This document shows positions 8,700 to 17,449 of a DNA stretch of 47,902 bases, piece after piece (position 1 is the stretch's first letter; each line of letters opens with the position of its first letter). The notes beneath the pieces were generated by a model. The model was not told the DNA's origin and did no database searches. It worked only from the letters and a program-made list of their open reading frames with translations. Location: positions 1 through 47,902 of the forward strand of contig CAJYAI010000017.1 of the NCBI GenBank assembly GCA_913064725.1, given 5' to 3'. The translations under genes and the position numbers were made by a program. The stretch is from an uncultured Alteromonadaceae bacterium (GTDB taxonomy: Bacteria > Pseudomonadota > Gammaproteobacteria > Pseudomonadales > Halieaceae).

Positions 8700-10130
8700 A
8701 TGGACACTCTAGCCGCATCAATTGATGCCTTCATGGCCCCCCTAGCCAGCGCGCTCTCGGCTTTTGTTTTTTTCGCGGTTCCGCTCTTCGGCGAGCAGGT
8801 GCCTCTCGTTGTCATTTGGCTGGCAGTGGGCGCGCTATTTTTTACCGTTTATCTCCGCTTTATCAACGTACGCGGCCTTTGGCTAGCATTTCGTCACGTT
8901 CGAGGTGATTTTAAAGACCCGTCTGCCGAAGGTGAGATCAGTCATTTCAGGGCGCTCGCTACAGCTATCTCAGGTACCGTGGGAGTGGGTAATATTGGCG
9001 GAGTTGCCGTTGCCATCAGCCTAGGCGGCCCGGGAGCTGCCGTTTGGCTATTTGTCGCAGGATTCTTGTCGATGTCGACGAAGCTTATTGAGTGCACCCT
9101 CGGCGTTAAATATCGGCGGGTCCACGAGGATGGCACCGTATCAGGCGGCCCCATGTACTACTTAGACGCCTATTTCTCTGAGCGTAGCTGGCCCCGAGCA
9201 GGACGAGTGCTGGGCAGTATCTATGCCCTAGCTCTTGTCATTGGCTGCTTTGGCGTAGGTAATATGTTTCAGTCCAATCAGGCTTATCAGCAAATGCTAG
9301 TCATAACAGGCGGTCAGTCGAGTTTTCTTGCCGATTACTCGCTGCTATTTGGCATCGGCTTAGCCACGATTGTGGGTTTGGTCATCATCGGTGGCATCAC
9401 ATCAATTGCTCGCGTCGCAGCCTATATCGTTCCGTTTATGGCAGGTATCTATATTGTCGGCTGCCTCATCATTATCAGCATGAGCTGGCAAAATATACCG
9501 CTGGCTATCGGCACCGCGGTATCAGGCGCCTTTGGTACTGATGCCATGGCCGGCGGGGCGCTGGGCGCCATGATTATGGGGTTTCAACGTGCGCTCTTTT
9601 CCAACGAGGCGGGGCTTGGCTCAGCCTCCATCGCTCACTCGGCAGTAAAAACGCGAGAACCCGCGTCCGAGGGTTTGGTAGGCTTGCTGGAACCCTTTAT
9701 CGATACCGTAGTCGTCTTAACGCTCAGTTCGCTAGTCATACTCACTACGGCGATACCAAATGGCCTGATGGGCGGTGAGCTCTCGGGAATAGAAGTGACG
9801 TCGGCCGCATTTGGCTTTCACTTACCCTGGTCACCCTATCTAATTGCCTTTGCCGCCATCCTGTTTGCGTTCTCCACAGCACTCGCCTGGTCTTACTACG
9901 GGCTACAAGCCTGGAATTACCTGGTTGGCATAGGGCGCTGGCGCACACTGAGTTTCCAGTTAGTTTTTCTGACCTTCTTTGCCCTAGGATGTGTCCTCGA
10001 GTTGAGGGCAGTGCTGGATTTCTCGGACGCTATGATCTTCTTGATAGCGCTGCCAAACTTAATTGGTCTCTACCTATTCGCGCCACTGGTCAGACGAGAG
10101 GTAGAGACCTATCTTCGCGAGGTCAGCTAA
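8700..10130 (+). CDS. AGCS-family sodium:alanine/glycine symporter
   Basis: 476 residues, about 10-11 membrane helices. The family hallmark is present: the TAISGTVGVGNIGGVAVAIS region (about 87-106), and later GGPMYYLDAYF and FQRALFSNEAGLGSASIAHS. AGCS carriers take up alanine, glycine or related small amino acids with sodium, which suits a marine cell. Its TAA ends directly against the TAG of the convergent dioxygenase gene, with no spacer. Confidence 0.95.
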   Translation: MDTLAASIDAFMAPLASALSAFVFFAVPLFGEQVPLVVIWLAVGALFFTVYLRFINVRGLWLAFRHVRGDFKDPSAEGEISHFRALATAISGTVGVGNIGGVAVAISLGGPGAAVWLFVAGFLSMSTKLIECTLGVKYRRVHEDGTVSGGPMYYLDAYFSERSWPRAGRVLGSIYALALVIGCFGVGNMFQSNQAYQQMLVITGGQSSFLADYSLLFGIGLATIVGLVIIGGITSIARVAAYIVPFMAGIYIVGCLIIISMSWQNIPLAIGTAVSGAFGTDAMAGGALGAMIMGFQRALFSNEAGLGSASIAHSAVKTREPASEGLVGLLEPFIDTVVVLTLSSLVILTTAIPNGLMGGELSGIEVTSAAFGFHLPWSPYLIAFAAILFAFSTALAWSYYGLQAWNYLVGIGRWRTLSFQLVFLTFFALGCVLELRAVLDFSDAMIFLIALPNLIGLYLFAPLVRREVETYLREVS

Positions 10131-10952
10131 CTAGTAGGGCCTGTCACCCTCGCTGACCACTCGGTGCAGGGCGCGGCTTGCGGGTAGAAAGTCATTAACC
10201 GGCTTGTGCTGAGTACTACGGTTATCCCATAGCACCAAACTATTAATCGTCCAGTTGAAACGACACGTGTACTCGGGCAGCACGCAATGTTGGTAAAGGA
10301 ATGAAAGCACTTCCGACGACTCAAGGGCAGACACACCTTCGATGTGAGATGTGAATAACGCATTGACAAAAATGACCCGCTTTCCGGTTTCAGGGTGAAT
10401 TTGAATCACCTTATGTCTAACGGGTGGGTTATCCGAAAGTGCATCTGCAAGCCGCTCCCGCCCACCGGGCTCGGCAAGGCTCTCTTTAAATCCATGCGAA
10501 AAATCGTGAACTGCGACCAATGGTTCTAGATAGACCTTCATGCCCTCAGACAAACCATCGTAGGCTGATGTCATGCTGGCGAACAACGTATCGCCCCCAA
10601 CCTCAGGAATAGTGACACCTTTCAGAACCGTGACAGATGGAGGGTGCTGGCGAAAGGTCATATCTGAGTGCCAGACCTCGATCTTCGAGGGGTTTGTAGG
10701 CGTGCTCTCGAGCAGCATGACCTCGGGAATATTATCGACAGTGCCGTAAGCCGGGTGTGTCTGAAGGGGACCAAATAACCTAGCGACATCCCGCTGTTCA
10801 CTTGGCTCAATCTGCTGATCTCTAAAAAACAGGACCTCGTGCTCATTGAGTAGCTCGCGAATGGCTCTAATGCCGCCGTCAGCCAACGCCTCGCGTACAT
10901 TTAGCTCAGACACCTCAGCGCCTAGTGCACCTGCGACCCTTGTCACTCTCAT
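10131..10952 (-). CDS. TauD/TfdA-family Fe(II)/2-oxoglutarate dioxygenase
   Basis: 273 residues from the start at 10952, which matches the usual opening MRVTxxAGALGAEVS; the frame is open to 11042. The iron facial triad is visible: H95-x-D97 in WHSDMTF and H249 in RSTQHKP. R264 in RALHRVV is the 2-oxoglutarate-binding Arg. Family members hydroxylate taurine, 2,4-D, alkyl sulfates and similar compounds. A TauE/SafE permease lies about 0.7 kb upstream on the same strand, which hints at sulfonate or sulfate-ester use, but no other sulfonate genes are present. Confidence 0.88.
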   Translation of the reverse strand: MRVTRVAGALGAEVSELNVREALADGGIRAIRELLNEHEVLFFRDQQIEPSEQRDVARLFGPLQTHPAYGTVDNIPEVMLLESTPTNPSKIEVWHSDMTFRQHPPSVTVLKGVTIPEVGGDTLFASMTSAYDGLSEGMKVYLEPLVAVHDFSHGFKESLAEPGGRERLADALSDNPPVRHKVIQIHPETGKRVIFVNALFTSHIEGVSALESSEVLSFLYQHCVLPEYTCRFNWTINSLVLWDNRSTQHKPVNDFLPASRALHRVVSEGDRPY

Positions 10953-11129
10953 GCTTCCCCCCACAGAGACTCTTTCCATCTCAGTGTCTTGCCGTTCGTA
11001 GGCCGCTGAGCCAGGCCGAGAAACAGATATCAGAACGTACACAGCGGGTGCGAGAGCTTATCAGCCCCCACATTGATACTGCCATCCTCCAAAACAACTA
11101 AATGAACCCAGGGATCTGACTGAAGCGGG

Positions 11130-11555
11130 CTAACTTATATCCAATGCGTAAGGTTTTAGCACATCGAGCGGTATAGCCCGGAGCGTCACAATATTGGTCG
11201 CTCTCAAATAAATTCGTGGCGCCTTACCTACTCGGTGTGCCTGCTCCCAGCGGAGCGCGCAAAGACACCAACGGTTTCCCTCAACAAGTCCCGGGAAATT
11301 GAACTCGGGCCGCGGTGTCGTCAAGTCATTACCCGCTGAGGCCGAGTACGTCAAAAACTCATCGGTCATCAACGCACAAACGGTGTGCGTGCCCAAATCG
11401 TTGGGGCCCGTATTACAGTGACCGTCGCGATAAAAACCGGTAACTGGATCTGAGCAACACAGAGCGATAGGTTCGCCAAAAACGTTTTGCTGCGACTCGG
11501 GTAAACCTTCTGCCTTCACTGAAACCTCCACTTTTGGCGCTGAAAACCAGCCCAC
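11130..11555 (-). CDS. DUF2237 family protein
   Basis: 141 residues matching the DUF2237 pattern throughout: NVFGEPIALCCSDPVTGFY, then RDGHCNTGPNDLGTHTVCA, MTDEFLTYS, GNDLTTPRPEFNFPG, then NRWCLCALRWEQA. The conserved cysteines and the HTVCA and RWCLCA motifs are intact. The family has no established function. It sits between the dioxygenase and TauE-like genes on the same strand. Confidence 0.85.
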   Translation of the reverse strand: MGWFSAPKVEVSVKAEGLPESQQNVFGEPIALCCSDPVTGFYRDGHCNTGPNDLGTHTVCALMTDEFLTYSASAGNDLTTPRPEFNFPGLVEGNRWCLCALRWEQAHRVGKAPRIYLRATNIVTLRAIPLDVLKPYALDIS

Positions 11556-11669
11556 AACTTGTCCCGTGTCGCTTGAAAATACTATACAGCCAATATCACC
11601 AAGGTAGATCTTCTTTTAACACAGTTGCTGCAATTGGGGTGCTCACTTACGTCTTCTATATCGGCCACA

Positions 11670-12431
11670 TCAAACATAAATGAACCAAGCCAAAAGGGTT
11701 CTAACACCCACCAGCAGGACGAGAATACCAGTCAGCTGCGCGACGCGCTGATGGGCAACACCTTCTATGACAAATCGCCCGCCGACAACACCGCCGATAG
11801 TGACTGCCATCAGCAGTGGTGCCCCTACTGAAATACCCATGAGGACCGCATCAGTGCCCATTTTTAGCGCCTGTCCGGCGAGACCACTTAACGAATTGAT
11901 CAAAATAAAAAAGCTGCACAGCGCTGCGATCGTTTTAGCAGAGGCCCACCGCAAGTGATGTAATACGGGCGCGAGAAAAATACCGCCGCCGATACCAACC
12001 ATCCCAGACACGAAGCCAAGTCCGCCTCCGATGATACTGGCTAGTCGCGATGACTGGGGAAACGACTCAGACTCATCCGGCGCGCGACGCAATAGCAGGC
12101 TGATTGCAGCGCCGATCAAACAAACGCCCAGTAGAAAAAAATAGACGCTGGCAGTGATCGAGATCAGGCCGCCGATGAATGCCATAGGAACAGAGGTCAC
12201 AAAAAAGGGAGCTGATGTCCGCCAATCGAAGTTCCTGCGATACACCGCTAGATAACTGCCAACCGCGACTACAGCGATATTACAGGGCAATGCAATGAGA
12301 GGGATAAGCTCAGCGGGCTGCCCACTCAATGCAAGTAAGGCGATGTAAGTAGAGCCACCGCCAAAACCGACAGCCGAATAGAGCGTGGCCACAATGAAAA
12401 AAGCAAATGCAAGCATGACGGTGATGATCAC
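11670..12431 (-). CDS. TauE/SafE-family membrane permease
   Basis: 253 residues with about eight hydrophobic helices and the two family repeats, each with its glycine motif: SAVGFGGGSTYIALL (about 19-33) and SGMVGIGGGIFLAP (about 140-153). The family includes exporters of sulfite and organosulfur anions. A GTG at 12431 opens the longest frame; ATG 12416 is an alternative. The gene begins 90 bp after the glucosylglycerate operon on the same strand. Confidence 0.9.
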   Translation of the reverse strand: MIITVMLAFAFFIVATLYSAVGFGGGSTYIALLALSGQPAELIPLIALPCNIAVVAVGSYLAVYRRNFDWRTSAPFFVTSVPMAFIGGLISITASVYFFLLGVCLIGAAISLLLRRAPDESESFPQSSRLASIIGGGLGFVSGMVGIGGGIFLAPVLHHLRWASAKTIAALCSFFILINSLSGLAGQALKMGTDAVLMGISVGAPLLMAVTIGGVVGGRFVIEGVAHQRVAQLTGILVLLVGVRTLLAWFIYV

Positions 12432-12521
12432 ACAGTTGTTAGACCATAGACCAGCCGCCGGCGTCCGCCCTCGCTTAAGGGGCCGTTGCGCAGACGACCC
12501 GCTTTACGTCTAATCGCCGAC

Positions 12522-14282
12522 TTACAAGGTCAGGTTCGCCAGCCAAATCGCCTGATACGGCTCAAACGTCAACATCGGGTCATCACCATCAAGGTCCACC
12601 GAGGAGCCACTAATCAAATCGCTCCACGTATTGTTACCGACCAAATTGAGCGACGCCAACGCTACATGTGTAACAGTCCGCGTAACATTGTAAAGGCAAA
12701 ATATACTTTGCCTGCGATCTTGGCTTTGCCGCCAGAAACCAAATACGGATCGTCCGCAGTTAAGCGTGTACTGAGTGGCATTAGGATGAAATGCCGGCTG
12801 CTGCTGACGAATTGCAATCAGTGCTTTCAACGCTGACAGACAGTTTGCATGCGGACTGCGCTGATTGTTAAGTGCCACTGACAGGTCCTCAGCATTCCAC
12901 TGATGGCGATTAATCGCACGATTGTGCCCAGTGTTCTTCACCCGTGCCATGTCGTTCGGCGTCGCCAAGAAACTGTGAATATAAATGGCTGGTATCCCTT
13001 CCAGCCCCAATAAGACCGCATGTGCCAGCACCATCCGCTGCAGAGTCATATCGACGGGCTCATTCGCATCGCGAAACGCATCGAACAACGAGATGTTGAC
13101 CTCATAAACACTGCGCTCGCCGCCCGCTTGCTCACGCCAAGACAGCAGCGCACCATTGTGCTGCAACCGGTCAATCATCGAATTTAACTCGCCATCACTG
13201 AGCAAGCCCTCAACAGGCCGAAGGCCTATCCCATCGTGCGACGCTAAAAAATTGAAGTAAGTCGTGCCCAAAATAGCGGGCGGCATGCTCATGAGCCAGC
13301 GAGTCAGTCTTGAGCAATCAGCCTCTATTAGGGTGTGCACTAACAGTGGCGGTAAAGCAAAGTTATAAATGCAGTGAGCCTCATCGCGCTGACCAAAGTA
13401 GGCGAGATTCTCGATATTAGGGACGTTCGTCTCAGTAATGATGATGGCGCCAGGCTGAACCGCCTCGATGAGTGCACGTAGCAATCGAACTAAGTCATGC
13501 GCCTCCGGCAAATTAATGCAGGTTGTTCCGGAGCGTTTCCACGTAAAGGCGACAGCATCGAGCCTAAACACTCGGACACCTTGATCGAGGTACAAGCGAA
13601 TAATCCGGACAAACTCGAGTAATACGTCGGGATTAGAAAAATCGAAGTCCACCTGATCATGACTAAATGTGCACCAAACCTGTCGCTCACCGCCAATAGT
13701 CTGCACTGGCATGAGCAACTCGGTCGTTCGGGGTCTGACAACGCGGGAGGCATCAAACTGCTGATCCGGTGCAAAGAAGTAACCCTTTCCGGGATCGACT
13801 CCCCGCTTGAAATTATCAAACCAAGCGGAGCGACTCGAACAGTGGTTCAACACCAAATCAGCCATGAGTGTGTACTCGTTAGCCAGTGCGCTGACGTCCT
13901 CCCAGTTACCCAGTGCTTGATTAACAGACGAGTAATCCAGCACCGAAAAACCGTCATCCGACGTCCAGGGGAAAAAAGGTAAGACGTGCACCCAGGTCAC
14001 ACTGTCTTTCAACCACCGCCGGCAAAAATCAGAGAGGACTTTGAGGGGTTTTTCTCCCCCACCTAGAATTGAGTCACCGTAGGTAATCAAGGCAACGTCT
14101 CGCTGCGACCAGAGATCAGCAGACTCCCCCACCGTAGTGGCATTCTCGGTACTATTCGAGGCCGAAGCCGCGCCAATAGTGGTTACAAGTTGCGCTGCAA
14201 AGTCAGCGACACCAACAGCGCCCAATGTGTCCGCATACAGCTGAGTAGCGAGATACTTTATTCGACTTTTGTGGTCTGCCAC
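12522..14282 (-). CDS. GH13_18 phosphorylase, likely glucosylglycerate phosphorylase
   Basis: 586 residues of the sucrose-phosphorylase-like glycosidase family. Catalytic residues are in place: nucleophile D242 in RVFRLDAVAF, acid/base E284 in ITETNVPN, and D350 in LASHDGIG. The segment TETNVPNIENLAYFG followed by EAHCIYNFALPPL resembles the YcjM-type group, whose E. coli member is reported to phosphorolyse glucosylglycerate to glucose-1-phosphate and glycerate. The operon carries both synthesis genes for this compound, which supports that substrate over sucrose. Translation starts at a GTG overlapping the upstream stop by one base (TAGTG). Confidence 0.85.
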   Translation of the reverse strand: MADHKSRIKYLATQLYADTLGAVGVADFAAQLVTTIGAASASNSTENATTVGESADLWSQRDVALITYGDSILGGGEKPLKVLSDFCRRWLKDSVTWVHVLPFFPWTSDDGFSVLDYSSVNQALGNWEDVSALANEYTLMADLVLNHCSSRSAWFDNFKRGVDPGKGYFFAPDQQFDASRVVRPRTTELLMPVQTIGGERQVWCTFSHDQVDFDFSNPDVLLEFVRIIRLYLDQGVRVFRLDAVAFTWKRSGTTCINLPEAHDLVRLLRALIEAVQPGAIIITETNVPNIENLAYFGQRDEAHCIYNFALPPLLVHTLIEADCSRLTRWLMSMPPAILGTTYFNFLASHDGIGLRPVEGLLSDGELNSMIDRLQHNGALLSWREQAGGERSVYEVNISLFDAFRDANEPVDMTLQRMVLAHAVLLGLEGIPAIYIHSFLATPNDMARVKNTGHNRAINRHQWNAEDLSVALNNQRSPHANCLSALKALIAIRQQQPAFHPNATQYTLNCGRSVFGFWRQSQDRRQSIFCLYNVTRTVTHVALASLNLVGNNTWSDLISGSSVDLDGDDPMLTFEPYQAIWLANLTL

Positions 14283-15514
14283 TACCGCCCCCGAGCTGAA
14301 AACTCTTTATGGTCCTCCTCAACCGCATGCACCAATCGCTCGTAGATATCGGGCATGGCACTCACGACTCGAGACCAGGTTGGCATAAACGGCGCGTCGA
14401 GCGGCCGCTCCAGAAACTGCTTACCCGCCTCGAGAATATTGGTAGCAAAAAGCTCTACTGCTTGCTCTTCCGCATGCGTATCGAAGTCTAGGCCATTCAT
14501 CATAGCGTCTCGACGAAAGCTCTCAACATAATCCAGCGCCAACCGATAATAGGTCGCTTTTAGCGTTCTAAATGTTTCCTGGCTAAACACTTCACCCTGA
14601 ATGGCCAGTTTACGTATCAGCGACTTTGTAATATCTAGCGACATACGGGCAAGGCCACGTTGCATATCATTTGCCGAGAGGTCTTGGTGCTTATGATCGT
14701 AAAAATCCGTCAACTCCACCTGACAGATGCGATTGGTACTGTTGTTTCGATACATCTCCGATGCCACACCCATCTCGAGCCCCCAATCGCTGGGAACGCG
14801 CATATCAGTCAATAGGTCTCGACGAAAAGCAAACTCTCCCGCAAGCAAATAACGGAAACTATCGAGGTAATTCAAAAAGTCATTTTCACCCTTGACCCGC
14901 TTCATTGCGTGAATCAAAGGCCCAACCAATAGGCGGCAGGCGCGACCGTTCAACTTGTTATCGGCAACCCGAGCGTAATAACCCTTGCAAAATTCAAAGG
15001 AAAATTGCGGGTGCGCAACCGGATAGATCAAGCGTGCTAAAAGACTTCGATCATATGTGAGAATATCGCAATCATGTAAGGCCACAGCGTCCACACGAGA
15101 CGTTGCCAATATATAGCCCATGCAGTACCACACATTACGGCCTTTACCGGGCTCATGCGGAGCTAGTCCGCGGGTAGCCAACTCTGAATGAATAGCGCGA
15201 AGCCGAGGTCCGTCATGCCATAGCACGCGGTGTTGCTGAGGTAATTTAGAAAAGAACTGCAGGGCGGACTTGTAGTCATCCTCATCCGCCCTATCCAGTC
15301 CTACAACGATTTGAGAGAGGTAAGGCACCTTGGTCAGTTCTTCTCTGATTTTTGGCATTGCCGGTGTTTCGAGCTCTGAAAAGAGCGAGGGCAAAATGAG
15401 ACCTAGAGGTCGCGTATTTGAGAAATTGACGAGCTGTGCCTCGATTTCCTCAACAGCGGTATTGCGGAGGTTGTGCAATGTCGCGATGTACGGCGTTTGA
15501 TAAAAATCAGCCAT
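14282..15514 (-). CDS. gpgS: Glucosyl-3-phosphoglycerate synthase (GT81 type)
   Basis: About 410 residues. The family signs are PGKGRNVWYCMGY, which would hold the acceptor/donor loop, and the metal-binding D-C-D of ALHDCDILTY (about 148-157). The enzyme transfers glucose from an NDP-glucose to 3-phosphoglycerate, giving glucosyl-3-phosphoglycerate. The start at 15514 (TAATG overlap with the preceding stop, GGGAAG just upstream) is preferred to an ATG four codons earlier at 15526. It is the third gene of the operon, between phosphatase and phosphorylase. Mannosylglycerate-type synthases are a less likely alternative. Confidence 0.88.
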   Translation of the reverse strand: MADFYQTPYIATLHNLRNTAVEEIEAQLVNFSNTRPLGLILPSLFSELETPAMPKIREELTKVPYLSQIVVGLDRADEDDYKSALQFFSKLPQQHRVLWHDGPRLRAIHSELATRGLAPHEPGKGRNVWYCMGYILATSRVDAVALHDCDILTYDRSLLARLIYPVAHPQFSFEFCKGYYARVADNKLNGRACRLLVGPLIHAMKRVKGENDFLNYLDSFRYLLAGEFAFRRDLLTDMRVPSDWGLEMGVASEMYRNNSTNRICQVELTDFYDHKHQDLSANDMQRGLARMSLDITKSLIRKLAIQGEVFSQETFRTLKATYYRLALDYVESFRRDAMMNGLDFDTHAEEQAVELFATNILEAGKQFLERPLDAPFMPTWSRVVSAMPDIYERLVHAVEEDHKEFSARGR

Positions 15515-16344
15515 TAAACTTCCCATCCTATGCTAGTCAAAATATCCAATATGCCCTTCGCCCAGGCTTCGGGTCCTGCACTGTTAGATAGCCAGGTCGG
15601 ACCTGACCGAGTCAGCTCCAAAGCCCTACCTCGGTTATTGCGCATGAGTAACGCGTAATCAGCGGTCTCTAACAACTCTTTATCATTTGGCGCATCACCC
15701 GCTGCAATCGCGACCACATCCGGCGAGAGCTCTCGCTTTAACAAGGCCTGAAACCACTGTGCGGCAATACCCTTGTTGTTTGGACCCATAAGATGCACGA
15801 ACCGTCCGCCGGCCGATACACAAAAACCAATACGGGTGAGCACATCGCTAAATGCAGACAGAGCCTCCTCACTATCACGCCAGTCGAGCGTTTCAGAATA
15901 CAGCCGCTGCTGTGCCCGCCGCGCAGACGCTAGGTCGAGACCCGTGATATCCGCGACTTCGGAAGAGCGCATATCGGTGAGTGATTTAAATCGGTAAGAG
16001 CTGCCCAGATCGAGCGCCTCGAGAACATCACATAACGCTTGGCGCTTAACACCAAATTCTCGCACCCAAAAGCCGTCGAATAATTTACTACCCATTGGAC
16101 ACCGGATGTCAGCATCGACTGGCACATAGAGCGCGGCACCATTCTCAACGATAAATCCGTGAGTAAGATTCATGGAACTGCGGAATTCCACGACCTCACT
16201 GTAGGTCTTACTCGTTGCTGGAACGATGGGAATACCACCCGCGCCAACTCTTTCCAATACCGATCTCGCAGCTTCGGCGCTGTAGGTATCGTGGTCCAAA
16301 AGTGTTCCATCAAGATCGGTATAGATGACAGGTAAGACGCTCAC
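15514..16344 (-). CDS. HAD-IIB glucosyl-3-phosphoglycerate (or mannosyl-3-phosphoglycerate) phosphatase
   Basis: 276 residues of the HAD superfamily with the MPGP-type cap. Motif I is YTDLDGTLLDHD (nucleophile D10, general acid D12), motif II is in IPIVPATSKT, and motif IV is AAGDAPNDKELLE. It would dephosphorylate the product of the next gene to glucosylglycerate. Start is a GTG whose GTGA overlaps the glycerate-kinase stop by four bases, suggesting translational coupling. Confidence 0.88.
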   Translation of the reverse strand: MSVLPVIYTDLDGTLLDHDTYSAEAARSVLERVGAGGIPIVPATSKTYSEVVEFRSSMNLTHGFIVENGAALYVPVDADIRCPMGSKLFDGFWVREFGVKRQALCDVLEALDLGSSYRFKSLTDMRSSEVADITGLDLASARRAQQRLYSETLDWRDSEEALSAFSDVLTRIGFCVSAGGRFVHLMGPNNKGIAAQWFQALLKRELSPDVVAIAAGDAPNDKELLETADYALLMRNNRGRALELTRSGPTWLSNSAGPEAWAKGILDILTSIGWEV

Positions 16345-17255
16345 GATTGAAGTCGCTCATAGACAATACATCGATCGGCCTGCAACTCCCAAACGTCAGC
16401 ACTTAACTCCGGTAACACCTCGATAGCATGGTACGTGAGACGCCGGAAGCTCTCTATAAACTCGGCCACCTCTGACGCTGACATGCCCGTAACCGACGCG
16501 TGTCCGCCACCCATTTGCCTGCGCGCAACCAGCCGACTTTCTTGCTCTAAACGCCATGCAAAAACCGACTCAAAACTCGGCGATCTGAGCATACTCAATC
16601 GGTCGATACGATCGAAAATCTCAGCATAGGGGCCTTTCAACTGGTCATTGACATAGGCCCTCCACGTACCCCCGTTGTCATGCGTGAATTCAAAATTACT
16701 CACCGGAACTGACAAAGCAAGTTGACCTTGGGGAGGAATCCCAACACACCAACCCTCCAGCAAAATCACGGTAGGCTTTGCACTCATTTGGATTTTACGC
16801 ACCAAATTAGTGCGATCATCTGCCAGTTTGTCGAAGACAGGGAGCTCCACGGTAGTGCACTTAGGATCGATAAACGCCGCTAAGGCGTCGCGCAATCGAT
16901 CGCAATCGTGCGTCCCCGGCACACCCCGAGTAGCCAAAAGTGGATGGATCGACCTAGCCAGGTTTTGCCTCTCCATCCGCGTTAGGTAAAAGTCATCTAT
17001 CGATACGACATGGCAGTCAATATCGAGCACACTAGCCATCATCTGGCTTAAATAGTCGCTTAGCGTCGACTTGCCGGACCCCTGAGCACCATTGATCCCA
17101 ACGATCAAAGGCCGCTCGTGTACTACCGCAAGCTCAGATAAACGGCATGCGTAGGCATTGAAATAACGAGTCGCATTTGTTCGAAAAATATCACTGAGCC
17201 CTTCAGCTTGAGCGAAATTTTCGAGAAACTGCTTAAATTTGATGTTGCACCTCAC
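16341..17255 (-). CDS. D-glycerate kinase (GLYK-type P-loop kinase)
   Basis: 304 residues. The P-loop is GINGAQGSGKST (about 53-64), followed by VVSIDDFYLT, the THDCDRL region and ILLEGWCVG, the pattern of plant and fungal D-glycerate 3-kinases related to uridine/pantothenate kinases. It would phosphorylate glycerate, probably to 3-phosphoglycerate. Heading a glucosylglycerate operon, it can return glycerate released by the phosphorylase to the pool used by the synthase. Start is GTG 17255 with a weak ribosome binding site; a perfect palindrome abuts it. Confidence 0.85.
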   Translation of the reverse strand: MRCNIKFKQFLENFAQAEGLSDIFRTNATRYFNAYACRLSELAVVHERPLIVGINGAQGSGKSTLSDYLSQMMASVLDIDCHVVSIDDFYLTRMERQNLARSIHPLLATRGVPGTHDCDRLRDALAAFIDPKCTTVELPVFDKLADDRTNLVRKIQMSAKPTVILLEGWCVGIPPQGQLALSVPVSNFEFTHDNGGTWRAYVNDQLKGPYAEIFDRIDRLSMLRSPSFESVFAWRLEQESRLVARRQMGGGHASVTGMSASEVAEFIESFRRLTYHAIEVLPELSADVWELQADRCIVYERLQS

Positions 17256-17256
17256 C

Positions 17257-17273
17257 CGTTGTTATCAACAACG
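17257..17273. promoter_or_regulatory. Palindrome directly upstream of the glucosylglycerate operon
   Basis: A perfect inverted repeat CGTTGTT-ATC-AACAACG lies two bases upstream of the glycerate-kinase GTG. Its place at the head of an osmolyte operon would suit an operator of a LacI/TetR-type repressor or a short leader hairpin; no regulator gene adjoins it. Confidence 0.35.
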
Positions 17274-17449
17274 CAAAAAACACACGTTACAGCAACTTAG
17301 CGCAACGCAGACGTCTGACGCCTGGGCTAGAGCACTGCAAAGACCGTGCCTACTTTTCCTGGCGCGCCCAACGGCGCATTTTAGTTCACAGACAAAGATC
17401 GACCCTGTAGTCTCAAACCGGAATGCAGTCAGCTCAGGGACGTGATGCC

